Source: Amphiduros pacificus (lineage: Eukaryota; Annelida; Polychaeta; Phyllodocida; Hesionidae). Taken from it: a stretch of 64,000 nt of DNA. Position 1 is the first letter of the stretch, and each line of letters begins with the position of its first letter. Below the pieces are notes generated by a model. It had not been told where the DNA came from. It worked only from the letters and a program-made list of their open reading frames with translations, and ran no database searches. The DNA lies in NCBI GenBank assembly GCA_949316495.1, contig OX439003.1, positions 47,813,725 to 47,877,724 on the forward strand, given 5' to 3'. Below are positions 29,965 through 44,984 of the stretch, piece by piece. The translations under genes and the position numbers were made by a program.

Positions 29965-30586
29965 ATGCCTCAGTCAAATTTACGCCGATTTCAGTAAAGA
30001 TGCCCGGCCGATGGGTATTTTTTACAAAATCGGCAGGCAGTTCAGATTGCCGTGCGGGCACCGGGAGATCATCGGCCGCAATTGGACATCTTTAAGACGT
30101 CGGGCGGGTCATCGGGAACTTTTAGCTGCCGGCGTTTCCCCGATGTCTTATCAGCAAATATCATCTTAAAGTACACGGCAGGGTCCCGGCAGTGTCCCGC
30201 AGGGACATCGGCAGATTATCTTAGGGCTGCCGTTGGCATCGTGCGGTGAAAATAGGATTATTTTTATTTCATGTGTTCACAGACCATCGTCAGATGATTC
30301 CACGGGCTCCCTGCGATATATCATAGACGTCTTTAGGATGTCTTTCAGACGTCTGTCAAATGATATAGACGTCTTTAGGATATCCTACAGACGTCTGTCA
30401 ATGATCTAGACGTCTTTAAGATATCCTACAGACGTCTGTGCCATTCAGTCTTGCATGTGCCGTGCGGTGCCCTTTAATAATGTGACCACAGATTGTTGCT
30501 GATAAACTCCCCGGCGCCCGGCAGATTGTGAAGTCGGCCGATTGTTACTTCCCGGCCGGCGCCCGGTGCAAATGTGACTGAGGCAT
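29965..30586. mobile_element. Non-autonomous TA-flanked inverted-repeat element (MITE-like), 622 bp
   Basis: The left end ATGCCTCAGTCA is the exact reverse complement of the right end TGACTGAGGCAT, and similarity continues more weakly for about another 13 bp. TA lies directly outside each end (29963-29964 and 30587-30588), as expected for Tc1/mariner-like or other TA-targeting transposases. It is GC-rich compared with its surroundings and has no open frame of note. Inside are three 42-43 bp units, each with AGACGTCT at both ends and an AGGATATCCT-like centre, so each is a near-palindrome. The superfamily is not determined. Confidence 0.75.
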
Positions 30587-30744
30587 TACCGGGGAAGCTG
30601 CCATGGGCTAAATAGGGTCCTTTTCGCTGATATTTCCCTAAGAGGGGTTAAGAAATTTTATCATTTTCCCTAAAACAGGGTATTGTTTTTCAAATTTCTC
30701 CCTAAAACAGGGATCACAATCCCCTTTTCCAAATGTACTCCTTC

Positions 30745-30883
<139 letters not shown>

Positions 30884-31451
30884 GGAGGTTGTCAGTGTAT
30901 GAGCTAGAATAGTAGAGCAGGGAAAGTATCTTAGGAGATGGGTTGAGAGAGGAGCAGCACACATACAACACAGATGAGGACTGAGGTCTGACTTGTATAT
31001 GTACTTCCTTATCTCAGATCTCTTGTGTTCCTGCCAGTATCAATCAGAATATCAGATAAAACACTCATCTGGTTTTACGTTAATGTATGATATCTTAAGC
31101 TTCGGACACGGGTTAAATATGGTTCACAAAATGTTTTTCATGTTAGCGATGATTAGTCGTGTTCAGTCTATGTCGATACTAAGATATTGACTGGCGACAT
31201 TTTAATCTTTTTTTGGCCAGTTATTCTGTTTGATATATGGCAAAAATGTCACTTTATACAAATTGTCCATTTATTGCGTTCCATTTATACAGGAAGGAAT
31301 AGTCGATGAGAATAGTCGATGGAAAATCTACTTAAGAAGAGTTCAAATATTGATTTTAACCCGCGGAGGCTGGGGTGGATAGGGAAATATTCTATCATTA
31401 TTGGTACCCTGATTTAGGACGAGCTGAAATTTTGATACCCTCATTTAGGGA

Positions 31452-34870
<3,419 letters not shown>

Positions 34871-34876
34871 CTATGC

Positions 34877-34883
34877 TATATAT
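34877..34883 (+). promoter_or_regulatory. Candidate TATA box of transporter copy B
   Basis: TATATAT about 92 bases upstream of the ATG at 34975, followed by a CAGCTG E-box at about 34893. This is the only TATA-like word close to the start. The transcription start is not known. Confidence 0.3.
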
Positions 34884-34974
34884 GTCAGCAATCAGCTGAT
34901 GATAGTACGTGAAGGTCTGGCTGCTGGAATCACTATCCATTCTTCCTAACGTCTAGCATCACCATACAGTTACT

Positions 34975-37900
34975 ATGTCGTCCAGGATCAAAGTATGGAA
35001 CAGCGCCTACAATGCTTTCATCAGTCAAGACAGTTTTCTCAGTAACACATGCAATAATGAAAGTGCCAAGAAAAAAGAGTGTGACACGGACAAGATGAGA
35101 AACAATGAAGAAAACCCTCAGATGAACACATACATCAATAAATTGGTGAAGAAACTCAAATCAATTGCTGTTCATAAAAACACAGTATGCAGTACAGATA
35201 GAAAGGACTCGGGGACAACAGAGGTTGACAAAGGGTGGGCCTGGGTGGTAGCCCTAGCAGCCTTCACGGCGCACTTATTTACCTTAGGATTTGTATATTC
35301 CATAGGAGTATATTATAATGTCTTCTTGGAGGTCTTCGAAGAAAGCAAAGGTCTTACGGCCTGGATCAGCTCGGTCAACTTCGGCATTCTTTGTGCAGTT
35401 GGTGAGTATTCCTTATGTTGTCTCATATATCCTATATAAATCACAGACACACATTGGCTGTCCTGTCCGCTCCACCAGGAATGTTTTGCATTTCACATGC
35501 ATCAACAACATTAATGGAATGAACGAGAGTGTAGATGGATTCAGATGGAACATAACCATGTAACCACGCATTTGCTTCCCTGGTGGAAGGGGTGGGACGT
35601 GGCTCAATTGGTATATCGACTGTCTCTCATGCTAAAGGTCTGCGGTTCAAACCCTGCTTAAGACAAGTACTTCGGTAAAGCTGCATGGTCGAGAAAAGTG
35701 GTTATTGAATTATTGTTGAGAATTGTTTCCCATTCCAAATAGTGCTCCACGTCTGATCATGAAATGGCATGGTTTATTATCATGTCTAAACGATAATGCA
35801 AATGATCCCTAGTCACTGTGCGAAAAGAGTAGGGCCCAAAGTCCCGGTGACAGGCTTCTATAACCTGGGATAAGATGAACAGTGCTGAAAAGGTCGTTAA
35901 TACAGTCAAACAAATACAAATCTGATGGAAATGTTATGCTATGACTTCATATCTTCCTTCAGTAAGAATATAATTCAAAAACAACAACTGGGTTGATATA
36001 ACTGGTTATATATATTTCATCACTTTTTTTGTGACAAAGCATTTCATTACCGGGATTTGTTTCTAGATGTAGAATGTTTGTAGATGTAAATCTAGATGTA
36101 AATTTATCATCATTATCGTCACTTCAATCCTAAGCGTGCTAGCTGTGCTTATTAGTTATGGAACAATTACTTGTTCATAAAGAAAAGGTTATGGTCCTTT
36201 GAAAGCAAATAGTTGTCCCTTATAAAGATTGTTGAGAGACCTCTGACTCTAGAGACTAAATCGCTTTATTTATTTCTGTAAACATTCATATCGCTGATAA
36301 TTATCAAGGAATGACATCAAATTAATGAATTATTCACAAATGTATCCTGCAGATAAATCATTTTTATTGGCATTACACTGGATCTGAAACCACATTATAC
36401 AAAAATACATGTTTTGTGTTGTTATGGATCTTGCCCAAGGTATAGGACAGCGCAATGAAAGCATAATTTAGCACTTTTTGTATTAGCAAACAGAAAATTA
36501 GTTGTGATACCTGTCCCCAAACTGTGAATGTACCGAAACCAAGATGGCCGAAAATTGATCGAAGATTGCCTCAAAATCTTTAAAGAGCCTTACATGTAAT
36601 AATGTGGTACTTCACCCTTACAATCCAATGTTTCATTTCTCCTCGGCTGATTATACCCCTTGATAGCCTACTCAATAAGTATACATCATGGTTGTTTCTC
36701 TCATCAAATATAAACTATTTATCATAATATCTTAACTTAATCTACAATGTTCAGAATGTACATTCCCTGAATCACATTCCTGATAAATTCTTCTTTCACT
36801 GTTTAATTATGGGTTATTTAGTCAAGTAGAATTTATTGTCGTTTTAAGAAATCAAAAATGTAAGAGTTGAAAAATTGTCGCATCGGCAAACTTGGTCTGG
36901 TGCATCTCTGATAGAATTAGTCTTTGAATGTATTTGTCTTGAAAAAAACTAAAAACAATATATTTGTGTTTACAGGTCCTTTGGCAAGTATACTCATCAG
37001 TAAATACGGCTGTAGGACTACAATGTTGTGTGGAACCATCTTATCTACTGCAGGTCTAGTCACTAGTGCCTTTGCTACAGATGTCCACACTATGCTAGCA
37101 TCACTAGGCATCGTTGCAGGTAATTTGCAAACAATTCTTACTGCACAATAGATGTATTAATTGATCAGCATCAAAACCACCAACTTAATGAGTGCTCATC
37201 GTGACCAAAGACTCGTCACCAGGTGGAGCCTCATGTCAACTATTACCAACTTACCAGTTTGGACCTTCATACAACATTAAGATAATATATGAAGGTCATG
37301 TCCATTGTTCCTTTTGAATATATCCTCTTGTATGTATATGGTATCCAAAAATGTCATTAAACGATTTAGTAAATTCTCTTTGGCTTTCTCAGTTCTGGAA
37401 CGTCCTTCTGAGTTTTGAACTACGTGAACTGCAAGCAATGTGAACGATTTAATATATTTTCAAGAGAAATTAATGGAATATGGATAGAATCGGCCTGATT
37501 ATTATGTTGCTTATTTGCTCACATTTATGTTGACAGGTGCTGGGTTCGGAATGGTGTTTACCACAGGCGTGGTCATCGTAGGTCTGTACTTCAACAGGTA
37601 CCGAACCCTCGTCATGGGTCTCTCTATGTCTGGGGCTGGATTCGGTACCTTGGTGTACCCCTGGTTGAGCAAACATCTCATTAATTACTATGGATGGAGA
37701 GGGGCTCTCATGATAGCTGCTGCCATCAACTTCCAGATATGCATTTGTGCCATGATGATCCCGAGCAAACCTCCACTAATACAAGTCATTGATAAAGAAA
37801 CTACATTAGATGATCTGAAAATAAAAAGTGTTAAAATTGAAAAGCCTCTCTGCAAAGCCCTGAACCTTGATTTGTTCAATGATATGGCTTACATATCTTT

Positions 37901-38707
37901 GTGCTTAAACTGTACACTCTCTACATTTAGTTTGTCCATGGTTTTAACTCATATATCTGCATATACACATTCCATGGAGTTGGGAAAAAACTCAGGAGAC
38001 CTCATGATCTCAGCATTTGGGGTCTCCAACCTTTTAGGTCGTATAGGTCTGGGCATATTTGGACAATTAGACTTTGTAAATGTACCATTATTATTTATGG
38101 CATCCTATTTCATAGCCGGGGTGGCTATCATTATTTGTGGGGTATGGATCACACTGCCAGGAATAGCCATCTGTATCTGCACATTTGGCTTCTTCAGTGG
38201 AGCATTTGGGCCTCTGCTTTCGGAGGTCACCTGCCTCGTTGTGGGCGTGGGCAGATTCAGCCACGGATATGGCTACCTCCTGCTCTTCATGGCCATCGGC
38301 ACTGTACTCGGTGCACCCGCAGCTGGTAAGTCACCTAATACCTAGCATAATTACATATATGATGTGCTAGAACTGATTAATCTTCTAATCACTTCTAATC
38401 ATTTCCATCAGAACTATTAGCACTTTTCTTTTAAATATATAAATCTTTATTGCCAATTATAACATTATTTCATCTTGTGCATTTATTAAAATATCAGCGA
38501 AGATTAACATTATATACCGATTTGGCAGGTACCCTGTATGATGTCACCCAGTTTTACCCTGCCTCTTTCTACCTGGGAGGGTGTTCCCTCGTCCTCAGTG
38601 CCATAATAATGCTGCCGACGTACCGCCGTATGAACAAGAAGCAAAAGATGGATATTGATCATATTATGTACATTGAACCCTCCACAGAAGACAACCATGT
38701 GGTGTAA
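34975..38707 (+). CDS. Monocarboxylate transporter-like protein, copy B (SLC16/MCT family, MFS)
   Basis: Four exons (34975-35401, 36976-37119, 37537-38325, 38529-38707) with GT-AG introns encode 512 residues, a normal length for the family. The cytosolic N-terminus of about 85 residues is polar and Lys-rich. VDKGWAW opens the first membrane helix, and YFNRYRTLVMGLSMSGAGFG is the second MCT signature. The central loop (around KPPLIQVIDKETTLDDLKIK) splits the two six-helix halves, and the C-terminus ends in DNHVV. Tyr replaces the MCT1 Lys38 position and Asn the Asp302 position, while Arg306 is kept, which suggests a substrate or coupling unlike lactate-proton symport. Exons 2-4 equal copy A in length and most residues agree. 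Exon 1 differs upstream of the GWAW motif, and intron 1 is 1574 bp against 89 bp. Product: integral membrane transporter, substrate unknown. Confidence 0.93.
35589..35700 (+). mobile_element. tRNA-like sequence, probable SINE head, in intron 1 of copy B
   Basis: Box A TGGCTCAATTGG (35599 region) and box B GGTTCAAACCC lie at tRNA-like spacing. They match the internal RNA polymerase III promoter, but the arms do not fold into a clean tRNA. It differs from the main SINE family of the window. The 3' limit is not visible. Confidence 0.45.
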
Positions 38708-38806
38708 GTATAGCTTCATCAAAGAGTGGCTCATGGTCACGTAAAGCTAAAGGTTCTCTGCCTCCTGATCTATCCTATTTTACCTATTTCCAACCTATCA
38801 ATTTGC

Positions 38807-38812
38807 AATAAA
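38807..38812 (+). terminator. Candidate polyadenylation signal of transporter copy B
   Basis: AATAAA 100 bases after the stop codon, the first canonical signal downstream of exon 4. Confidence 0.45.
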
Positions 38813-39249
38813 CAAATGTTGGTACAGAAAGATGACAAGCTGAAACAGGAACATACTATGAAATACTTCCTGCATTTCTTTTTGCCACAAAGTAAATTGT
38901 TTCTGTGAAGAACTAGCTTAAGTTCATTTATTGCCCTCTGATATTGTGCAATATTATCAAGTTCACTTTGGTAATTACATGTTTTTGTTGTCATTACAGA
39001 GAGCTTCTTGTCAGTACTGTTTAGGAAGTGCAATTCTCACTCAAGTCTTCCAAGAGATTGGGACTGTGACATTCGATGACCATCAAGGATCAGGGATATC
39101 CTTTGTCTATTGACAACCAAGAAGATCTGCTTAAAATAATAGCCAACGCCCATCAAAAACGATTCCACTCATCACAAAACGAACAGTTGCATAGCCAATA
39201 TGTGGGTGCTCAAGAGGCGTGGTGCCTCTGCTGCGGGAAAGTGGAGTAA

Positions 39250-39285
<36 letters not shown>

Positions 39286-40858
39286 TGCAATCAAGGGTGT
39301 GATACTGTGATATTTCCTTATAGATAGTACCATCATAATTCGGTGGACCACAATCAGAATACACGTATGTGTAAATATTGCTATAATGTTATAAATGTAG
39401 TAATATTAAGTAACTTTGCTATGTAATTGCTCTCAGATCAATGTACATTTTTGATTTTTATAATTTAAATAGAATTCATAAACATGTTTTGTATAAGATT
39501 CTGTAAATAACTTTCATGCTGATTTATTTATTTCAAATATTTATATCAATATATCATTGAAACTTTCCTCGTGCCACAAGCCAAACCACAGGTGAGGGAT
39601 AACTAACTTTTCAGATCCCACAAATAGTGTGCAGCTAACCAATGCAGGCAGATGTTCTCTTCGAAAAATAACAAACTTAAATGCTCTTGTTTCACAGTGA
39701 ATGCCCAATGACATTTTTAGATTTACAATATTTTTCTATGAATATCTACATAACATAGCATAGCATGAGCCTGTTGTTGCTTTGAATCATCACCTACCAA
39801 GGAATGGTACTCAGAGAACCATTCCTTTTATAGTAGCAAGTATGTTTAAACTGATTGTATTGTTTATGAGCCAAGCCAACCTAAATATATATGGAAAGGT
39901 CAGAATGCACAATGAAAGCTTCAATCTTTATATATATTTTGTGACATATCCATTGTACATAGAATACAAATCATATTTTCATAAAATAACAATTTTTATC
40001 TTGTATTCCGTGAGAGGTCAACTGATGGACCATAATCAGGATATAAGTATGTGTAAATATTGCTAAAATGTTATAAATGCCGTAATAATAAGTAACATTG
40101 TTATGTAATTGCTATCAGTGTACATTTTGATGAATCTTAAATTTAAGTTAATAAAAGGTTTCAAAAAAGTAATAGTTTGCTGATTACATTCATGCCTGAA
40201 CGTTTGGATAAATAATGACGTTAATTCTACAATTATAGATTTTAATCGATGGCCATAAATGGGTTAGATGTACACCTCAGTATACGAGTCTTACTTGGGT
40301 ATAATTTGGCATTGAAATTCAGAGGAAACATCTTCAACATAACCTCATATACAGTATTTGAGTCCAAATGAATACAGAATTATACCACATTACACTTTAC
40401 CAGCTTCATAAAAATAGTTTTCACATGCATTATTAATTATTCTGGTGGTGTTAATGTGGGTGTTACAGTTTGGAATGTTCCAGAATGTTGATTTGATGAC
40501 CATACATGATCTGATTTTACCTGGTGGGGAATCTTTTTTCATATGGTGACAGCAATGAACAGAAAAAAATAACACCACCTGGTGATATATTCACAGTGTG
40601 GACATCAAGCCGATCTTACTGGACATTCTTTAGTTTTGTCAAGATAAATCATTTAATGATTCAGATTGATCACAAAAAGATTTAATTGTAAAATGTCAAA
40701 ATAAATGATCATTAAATGGCTCCAGTTGGTCATATAATAAATATATAATTAACCTATATATGCATACCCAAAGTTGGGACAAGTCCCAGTTGGGACAAGT
40801 TCTTTTTTATGCTGAAGATGAAATCTTCATATTGAAATTTTATTCTAGCTGTATGCAC
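38813..40858. repeat. 3' flank of copy B with a diverged direct repeat
   Basis: A segment at about 39342-39455 (GTATGTGTAAATATTGCTA, then ATGTTATAAATG and TATGTAATTGCT) recurs at about 40019-40135 with substitutions and small gaps, about 680 bp apart. A TA tract occupies 39253-39282. A perfect 9 bp hairpin AGGAATGGT/ACCATTCCT lies at 39800-39826. No gene is recognised. Confidence 0.6.
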
Positions 40859-40863
40859 ATCAG

Positions 40864-41417
40864 TGTAGCATTCACTCTCCAGTGCTGTCCTCTTGTGGTG
40901 AATGTGAGAGTTGAATGAAGGGTAAATGAAATCATAAAGTACCAGTTTATGTTTTTGTATGTAGCATTCACTCTCCAGTGCTGTCCTCTTGTGGTGAATG
41001 TAAGAGTTGAATGAAGTTTATGTTTTTGTATTTAGTGATGCCTCTGGTGTTGAGAATACGAACTATGTACATTGTACATGTACATGTACATGTACATGTA
41101 CAAGAGCTGGTATATATATATGTGTGTGATCCACATCACAGGCACTCAGTCTGGAGTGAGGAGGCACTCAGTCTGGAGTCAGACAGACACTCAGTCTGCA
41201 GTCAGTCTGCAGTCAGTCTGGAGTCAGTTTGGAGTTGAGAGAAACAACAGGAAAATACCTAATATACATATTGTATTACATTACTGGAATAAAATGGATT
41301 ATTGAACATTAGTGAACATGGGTCTTCATTGATTTGTTCACTGGAAGCGGAACACGTAAAAATATATAAATATATCTACATTTTGCCTCACCCACAACAA
41401 GGGGCGAATGTGTTATA
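40864..41417 (+). repeat. 5' LTR (554 bp)
   Basis: Begins TGTAGCATTC. The first ~95 bp are followed by a shorter, diverged second copy of the same sequence, so the LTR carries an internal duplication of its own edge. It contains a (TACATG)n run and repeated CAGTCTGGAGT/CAGTCTGCAGT words, and AATAAA downstream of these. Confidence 0.92.
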
Positions 41418-42071
41418 TTTTTGGTGACCCCGACGTGATCCTAAAAAAACAGTAAGGGATGTGACAGTGAAATCATAGAAAATTAATGCAGGAATATTAT
41501 GGAGAGGTGATGTGCGTCGCAGCAGGAGGTAGCAGCCAAAGTGACATTCAAGTATACCATAAATAGTGACAACAGTGACAAGTGTAGCAGTGGACTGTTG
41601 CAGATAATTGGATACCTATAGCAGCCAGGATTACATATTGAGATACTACTGTGCCTGGACAATGAAGATGGGCCTAGGAATATACATCTTCTTAACCTGG
41701 TAAGTCCACTTGTCTGCATTTTCGATATGTGCATCATATATATATACATATAACAGGGTAGTCATAAATGTTTAGGCAAGTTAAGCATAAATATTTTACT
41801 AGAAGTACCAAACAAACCTTATCACCAATTCAGCCTTTCTCCACTAGTGTGTCTAGACATACCCAAGTTTCATCAAAAGATTTAGCCCCTGCCACCATTT
41901 CATTGCCCTCACCATCCCTTGATAACATGGAATTGTCTTTAAACATGGAATCACATAGAGAGACATCGACATCTGGGGACACACAGCCATCCCAGGATGT
42001 TGGACAGTCGGTAGGTTCACCCAGTTCTGGTGGACAGCCCCCCAGGCTGTCATTGAATGTCACCATTTTAG

Positions 42072-42860
42072 ATGAAACCACCTCAAGATCAAGCAGCTGT
42101 TAGAAGTTTTCTAGGAATGGTGGGCTATTATCACCAGTGCATGCCAGGATTTGCGACCTTGGCAGTGCCGTTGACGGAGATAGCCAAGCCAAAACAGCAA
42201 TTTCAATGGGGACCGGAGCACCAGAGATCTTTTGATCAGCTGAAGGAGGCACTGATTAAAGCACCTATCCTTGCACATCCAAATGTAAATAAGCCTTACA
42301 TCTTATACACAGATACATCAAATAAATGTAGTGGTGCTATCCTAGTGCAAAAAGACGATAATGGTATAGAGAAGGTAATTCACTATATCTCCGGAGGAGA
42401 AGAAAGAAAATGGAGCAAATACCTATCAGAAGCCTTATATGCTTACAGGATAACTGCAGGTCCTGCAGGCATGAGTCCATACCAAACCGTGTATGGTCAA
42501 AAGGCGAGGCTGCCCAGAGCCTCAACAGGAAACCGAGAAGAAGGAGACCGACTCCGAGCAATACGTCTCACCCAGAGAGTATTACAAGAATTCCGAGAGA
42601 CAACCAAAGCTGCGTATCAGTCAAAGGCCCCGGCAAGATCCAAAAGACTGCCTATTGGGACTTTTGTTTCTGTTCGTGTGCTTAATTCCAAGAAAGGCCA
42701 GTCCAAATGGCAACCAGGTTACCGAGTACTTTCTAATCATGAAGGCGGCCTCCGTGTGGAGCAACTTGAGACAGCACGTGTGGTCCGTGTCAACCAGAGA
42801 AATGTTAGGATTATCCCCGAGTCCAAATCCTATGAAAAGGTAGACCCACTACCTGTGTGA
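42072..42860 (+). pseudogene. Ty3/Gypsy pol remnant (fossil)
   Basis: The translation shows RSFLGMVGYYHQCMPGFA and a following LYTDTSNKCSGAIL, as in the reverse transcriptase connection and start of RNase H of Ty3/Gypsy elements. Later SPYQTVYGQ and a basic C-terminal stretch resemble the end of integrase. It is a remnant of a much longer polyprotein and not a functional enzyme. Confidence 0.88.
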
Positions 42861-43060
42861 AAGGAACCCGAGAAAAGCCTTCCTCCCTTGGAAGCAACCC
42901 CAGTACCAATAGGGCCCAATCCCTACATGCCAACCCGAATGGCCCCAGCTGCCGTAATTAACCCGACTTTCATTTTTGAAAGTCATTTAAATCCTAGGGC
43001 AACCCCCTTTTATTTAACAACTATGCATTAATGAAATACATGGATTGTTAGAATGCATAT

Positions 43061-43426
43061 ATGGAACACATCCCTGTTCAAAACCTTACTATTGACCTCC
43101 CATCAGGAGTTCACAAGCTCAATTCCCCAAATTATGAGGCAATCAAGAAACCCCCTGTTAGTAAGATTGCCACTGAAATTGACAGAATTCAGGCTAAAAT
43201 TGGTAAAACTCAACTGCCTTGGTGGCTGTGGTTGATTCTGGCCATTGCTCTAGTGGTTGTTTTTATTGTTTTGGTTTGCTTTGTTTACTCTAGGTATATG
43301 ATTTATTCAAAGCTAGGTAGGAGAGTATATACTGAAGGTAGGAATCCAAAAGATACTACTAAAGTGTTATATGATGCACATGTTGAAATGGCTATTGTAC
43401 AGGTGGATATGCCGGAAGAAGAGTAA
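43061..43426 (+). pseudogene. Env-like transmembrane segment of the LTR element (fossil)
   Basis: A 121-residue frame near the 3' end of the element. It has a polar N-terminal part, one strong hydrophobic span beginning at LPWWLWLILAIALVVV, and a cytosolic tail of about 60 residues. Position after pol and topology match the membrane anchor of an envelope-like protein carried by some Ty3/Gypsy lineages. No receptor-binding part is evident and the element is incomplete. Confidence 0.6.
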
Positions 43427-44220
43427 AAATGATACATGATCATGTTACTATATAAACATTTATTATATTGCTGCATTATCACAGTATAATCGTGACAATT
43501 TAACAAGGAACTATATAAAACATTGTAGCACCAAAGATTTGTTGTCTGAATTTTGTGTTTAATAATGAATATATTATAGACAATATAGGAATAATACGTC
43601 AGAAACTTTATGCATCATATGAGAGAAGAAACATATTGTCACAAAAAGGTGGAAGCCCTACCAGGCTTAAAAACCATTCATCCCAGGAGAAGCAACACTT
43701 CGCCAAGATGACACTTAGTGATCATGAAGACCAAACCATCTTCATCAACGACAAGTTTGTGGAATATGAGGACGCCCTCTGAGCAGTGACATAAAATATA
43801 GATGCAGAGACATATTATAGACACTGTATTGTTTATATCAATTATAACTCCAATATATATGATGTCATATTTAATCAATTATAACTCCAATAATGAATCT
43901 TCAATTTAATTAATAATATTCATGGAAGGAATGATGTATCCTGGAAATTGTGCTTTAAAATCATTTGAGGTGACTATTTTGTTTTAAACATGATTTGGAA
44001 AAAACGATGATTGATCATCCAGTCCATAAATACATGACATTATGCCAGGATTATATATAAATGTGTCTAACTTTAACCATTGTGTTAAATATAGCAACAC
44101 ACTTTGTATCCTAACAAATGTAGGTCTAGTAATCTGAGATGATGTTTAGACAAACTTGGGACGATAACATTGACAGTTTGAACATGTCATCCATGTGTCA
44201 AACTTAAGGAAGGGAGGAAA

Positions 44221-44774
44221 TGTAGCATTCACTCTCCAGTGCTGTCCTCTTGTGGTGAATGTGAGAGTTGAATGAAGGGTAAATGAAATCATAAAGTACC
44301 AGTTTATGTTTTTGTATGTAGCATTCACTCTCCAGTGCTGTCCTCTTGTGGTGAATGTAAGAGTTGAATGAAGTTTATGTTTTTGTATTTAGTGATGCCT
44401 CTGGTGTTGAGAATACGAACTATGTACATTGTACATGTACATGTACATGTACATGTACAAGAGCTGGTATATATATATGTGTGTGATCCACATCACAGGC
44501 ACTCAGTCTGGAGTGAGGAGGCACTCAGTCTGGAGTCAGACAGACACTCAGTCTGCAGTCAGTCTGCAGTCAGTCTGGAGTCAGTTTGGAGTTGAGAGAA
44601 ACAACAGGAAAATACCTAATATACATATTGTATTACATTACTGGAATAAAATGGATTATTGAACATTAGTGAACATGGGTCTTCATTGATTTGTTCACTG
44701 GAAGCGGAACACGTAAAAATATATAAATATATCTACATTTTGCCTCACCCACAACAAGGGGCGAATGTGTTATA
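44221..44774 (+). repeat. 3' LTR (554 bp)
   Basis: Matches the 5' LTR at a constant offset of 3357 bp, with no difference that I could find. It is followed directly by the ATCAG target duplication. Confidence 0.92.
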
Positions 44775-44984
44775 ATCAGAACATATAGAATTGAAATATT
44801 TATGGAAAAGCAGAACATATATTTGTAAATAACAACTATATACAAAAAATAAAGATGAAATCTTCATGTTGGGATTTGAATATGAAAATCAGAACATATA
44901 AAATTATGTATTATTTAATGAATGCATGAATGAATTCTTAATGGCACATCGCCACATTAACTTAAAGGTGATTCAGTACCAAAA

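Larger units (their letters stand above)
40859..44779 (+). mobile_element. Ty3/Gypsy-type LTR retroelement, incomplete, with env-like segment
   Basis: Fossil LTR element of 3.9 kb. Two 554 bp LTRs (40864-41417 and 44221-44774) appear identical and are flanked by the 5 bp target duplication ATCAG (40859-40863 and 44775-44779). Just inside the 5' LTR is a primer binding site (TGGTGACCCCGACGTGAT), and a purine-rich tract (AAGGAAGGGAGGAAA) lies just before the 3' LTR. The interior keeps pol-like sequence of the Ty3/Gypsy kind and an env-like membrane-anchor segment, but is far shorter than a whole element. It is broken, with several losses. Identical LTRs mean a very recent insertion, presumably mobilised by a complete relative elsewhere. 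Confidence 0.93.

Noticed and set aside
35589-35665. Possible functional tRNA gene in intron 1 of transporter copy B
   Set aside because: Box A and B match, but the D and anticodon stems do not pair well. Kept only as a tRNA-like SINE candidate.
41011-41305. Repeated 75-77 codon frames with MYMYMY and ALSLESD-like words, duplicated at 44368-44662
   Set aside because: They lie inside the two LTRs and come from TACATG and CAGTCTGGAGT repeats.
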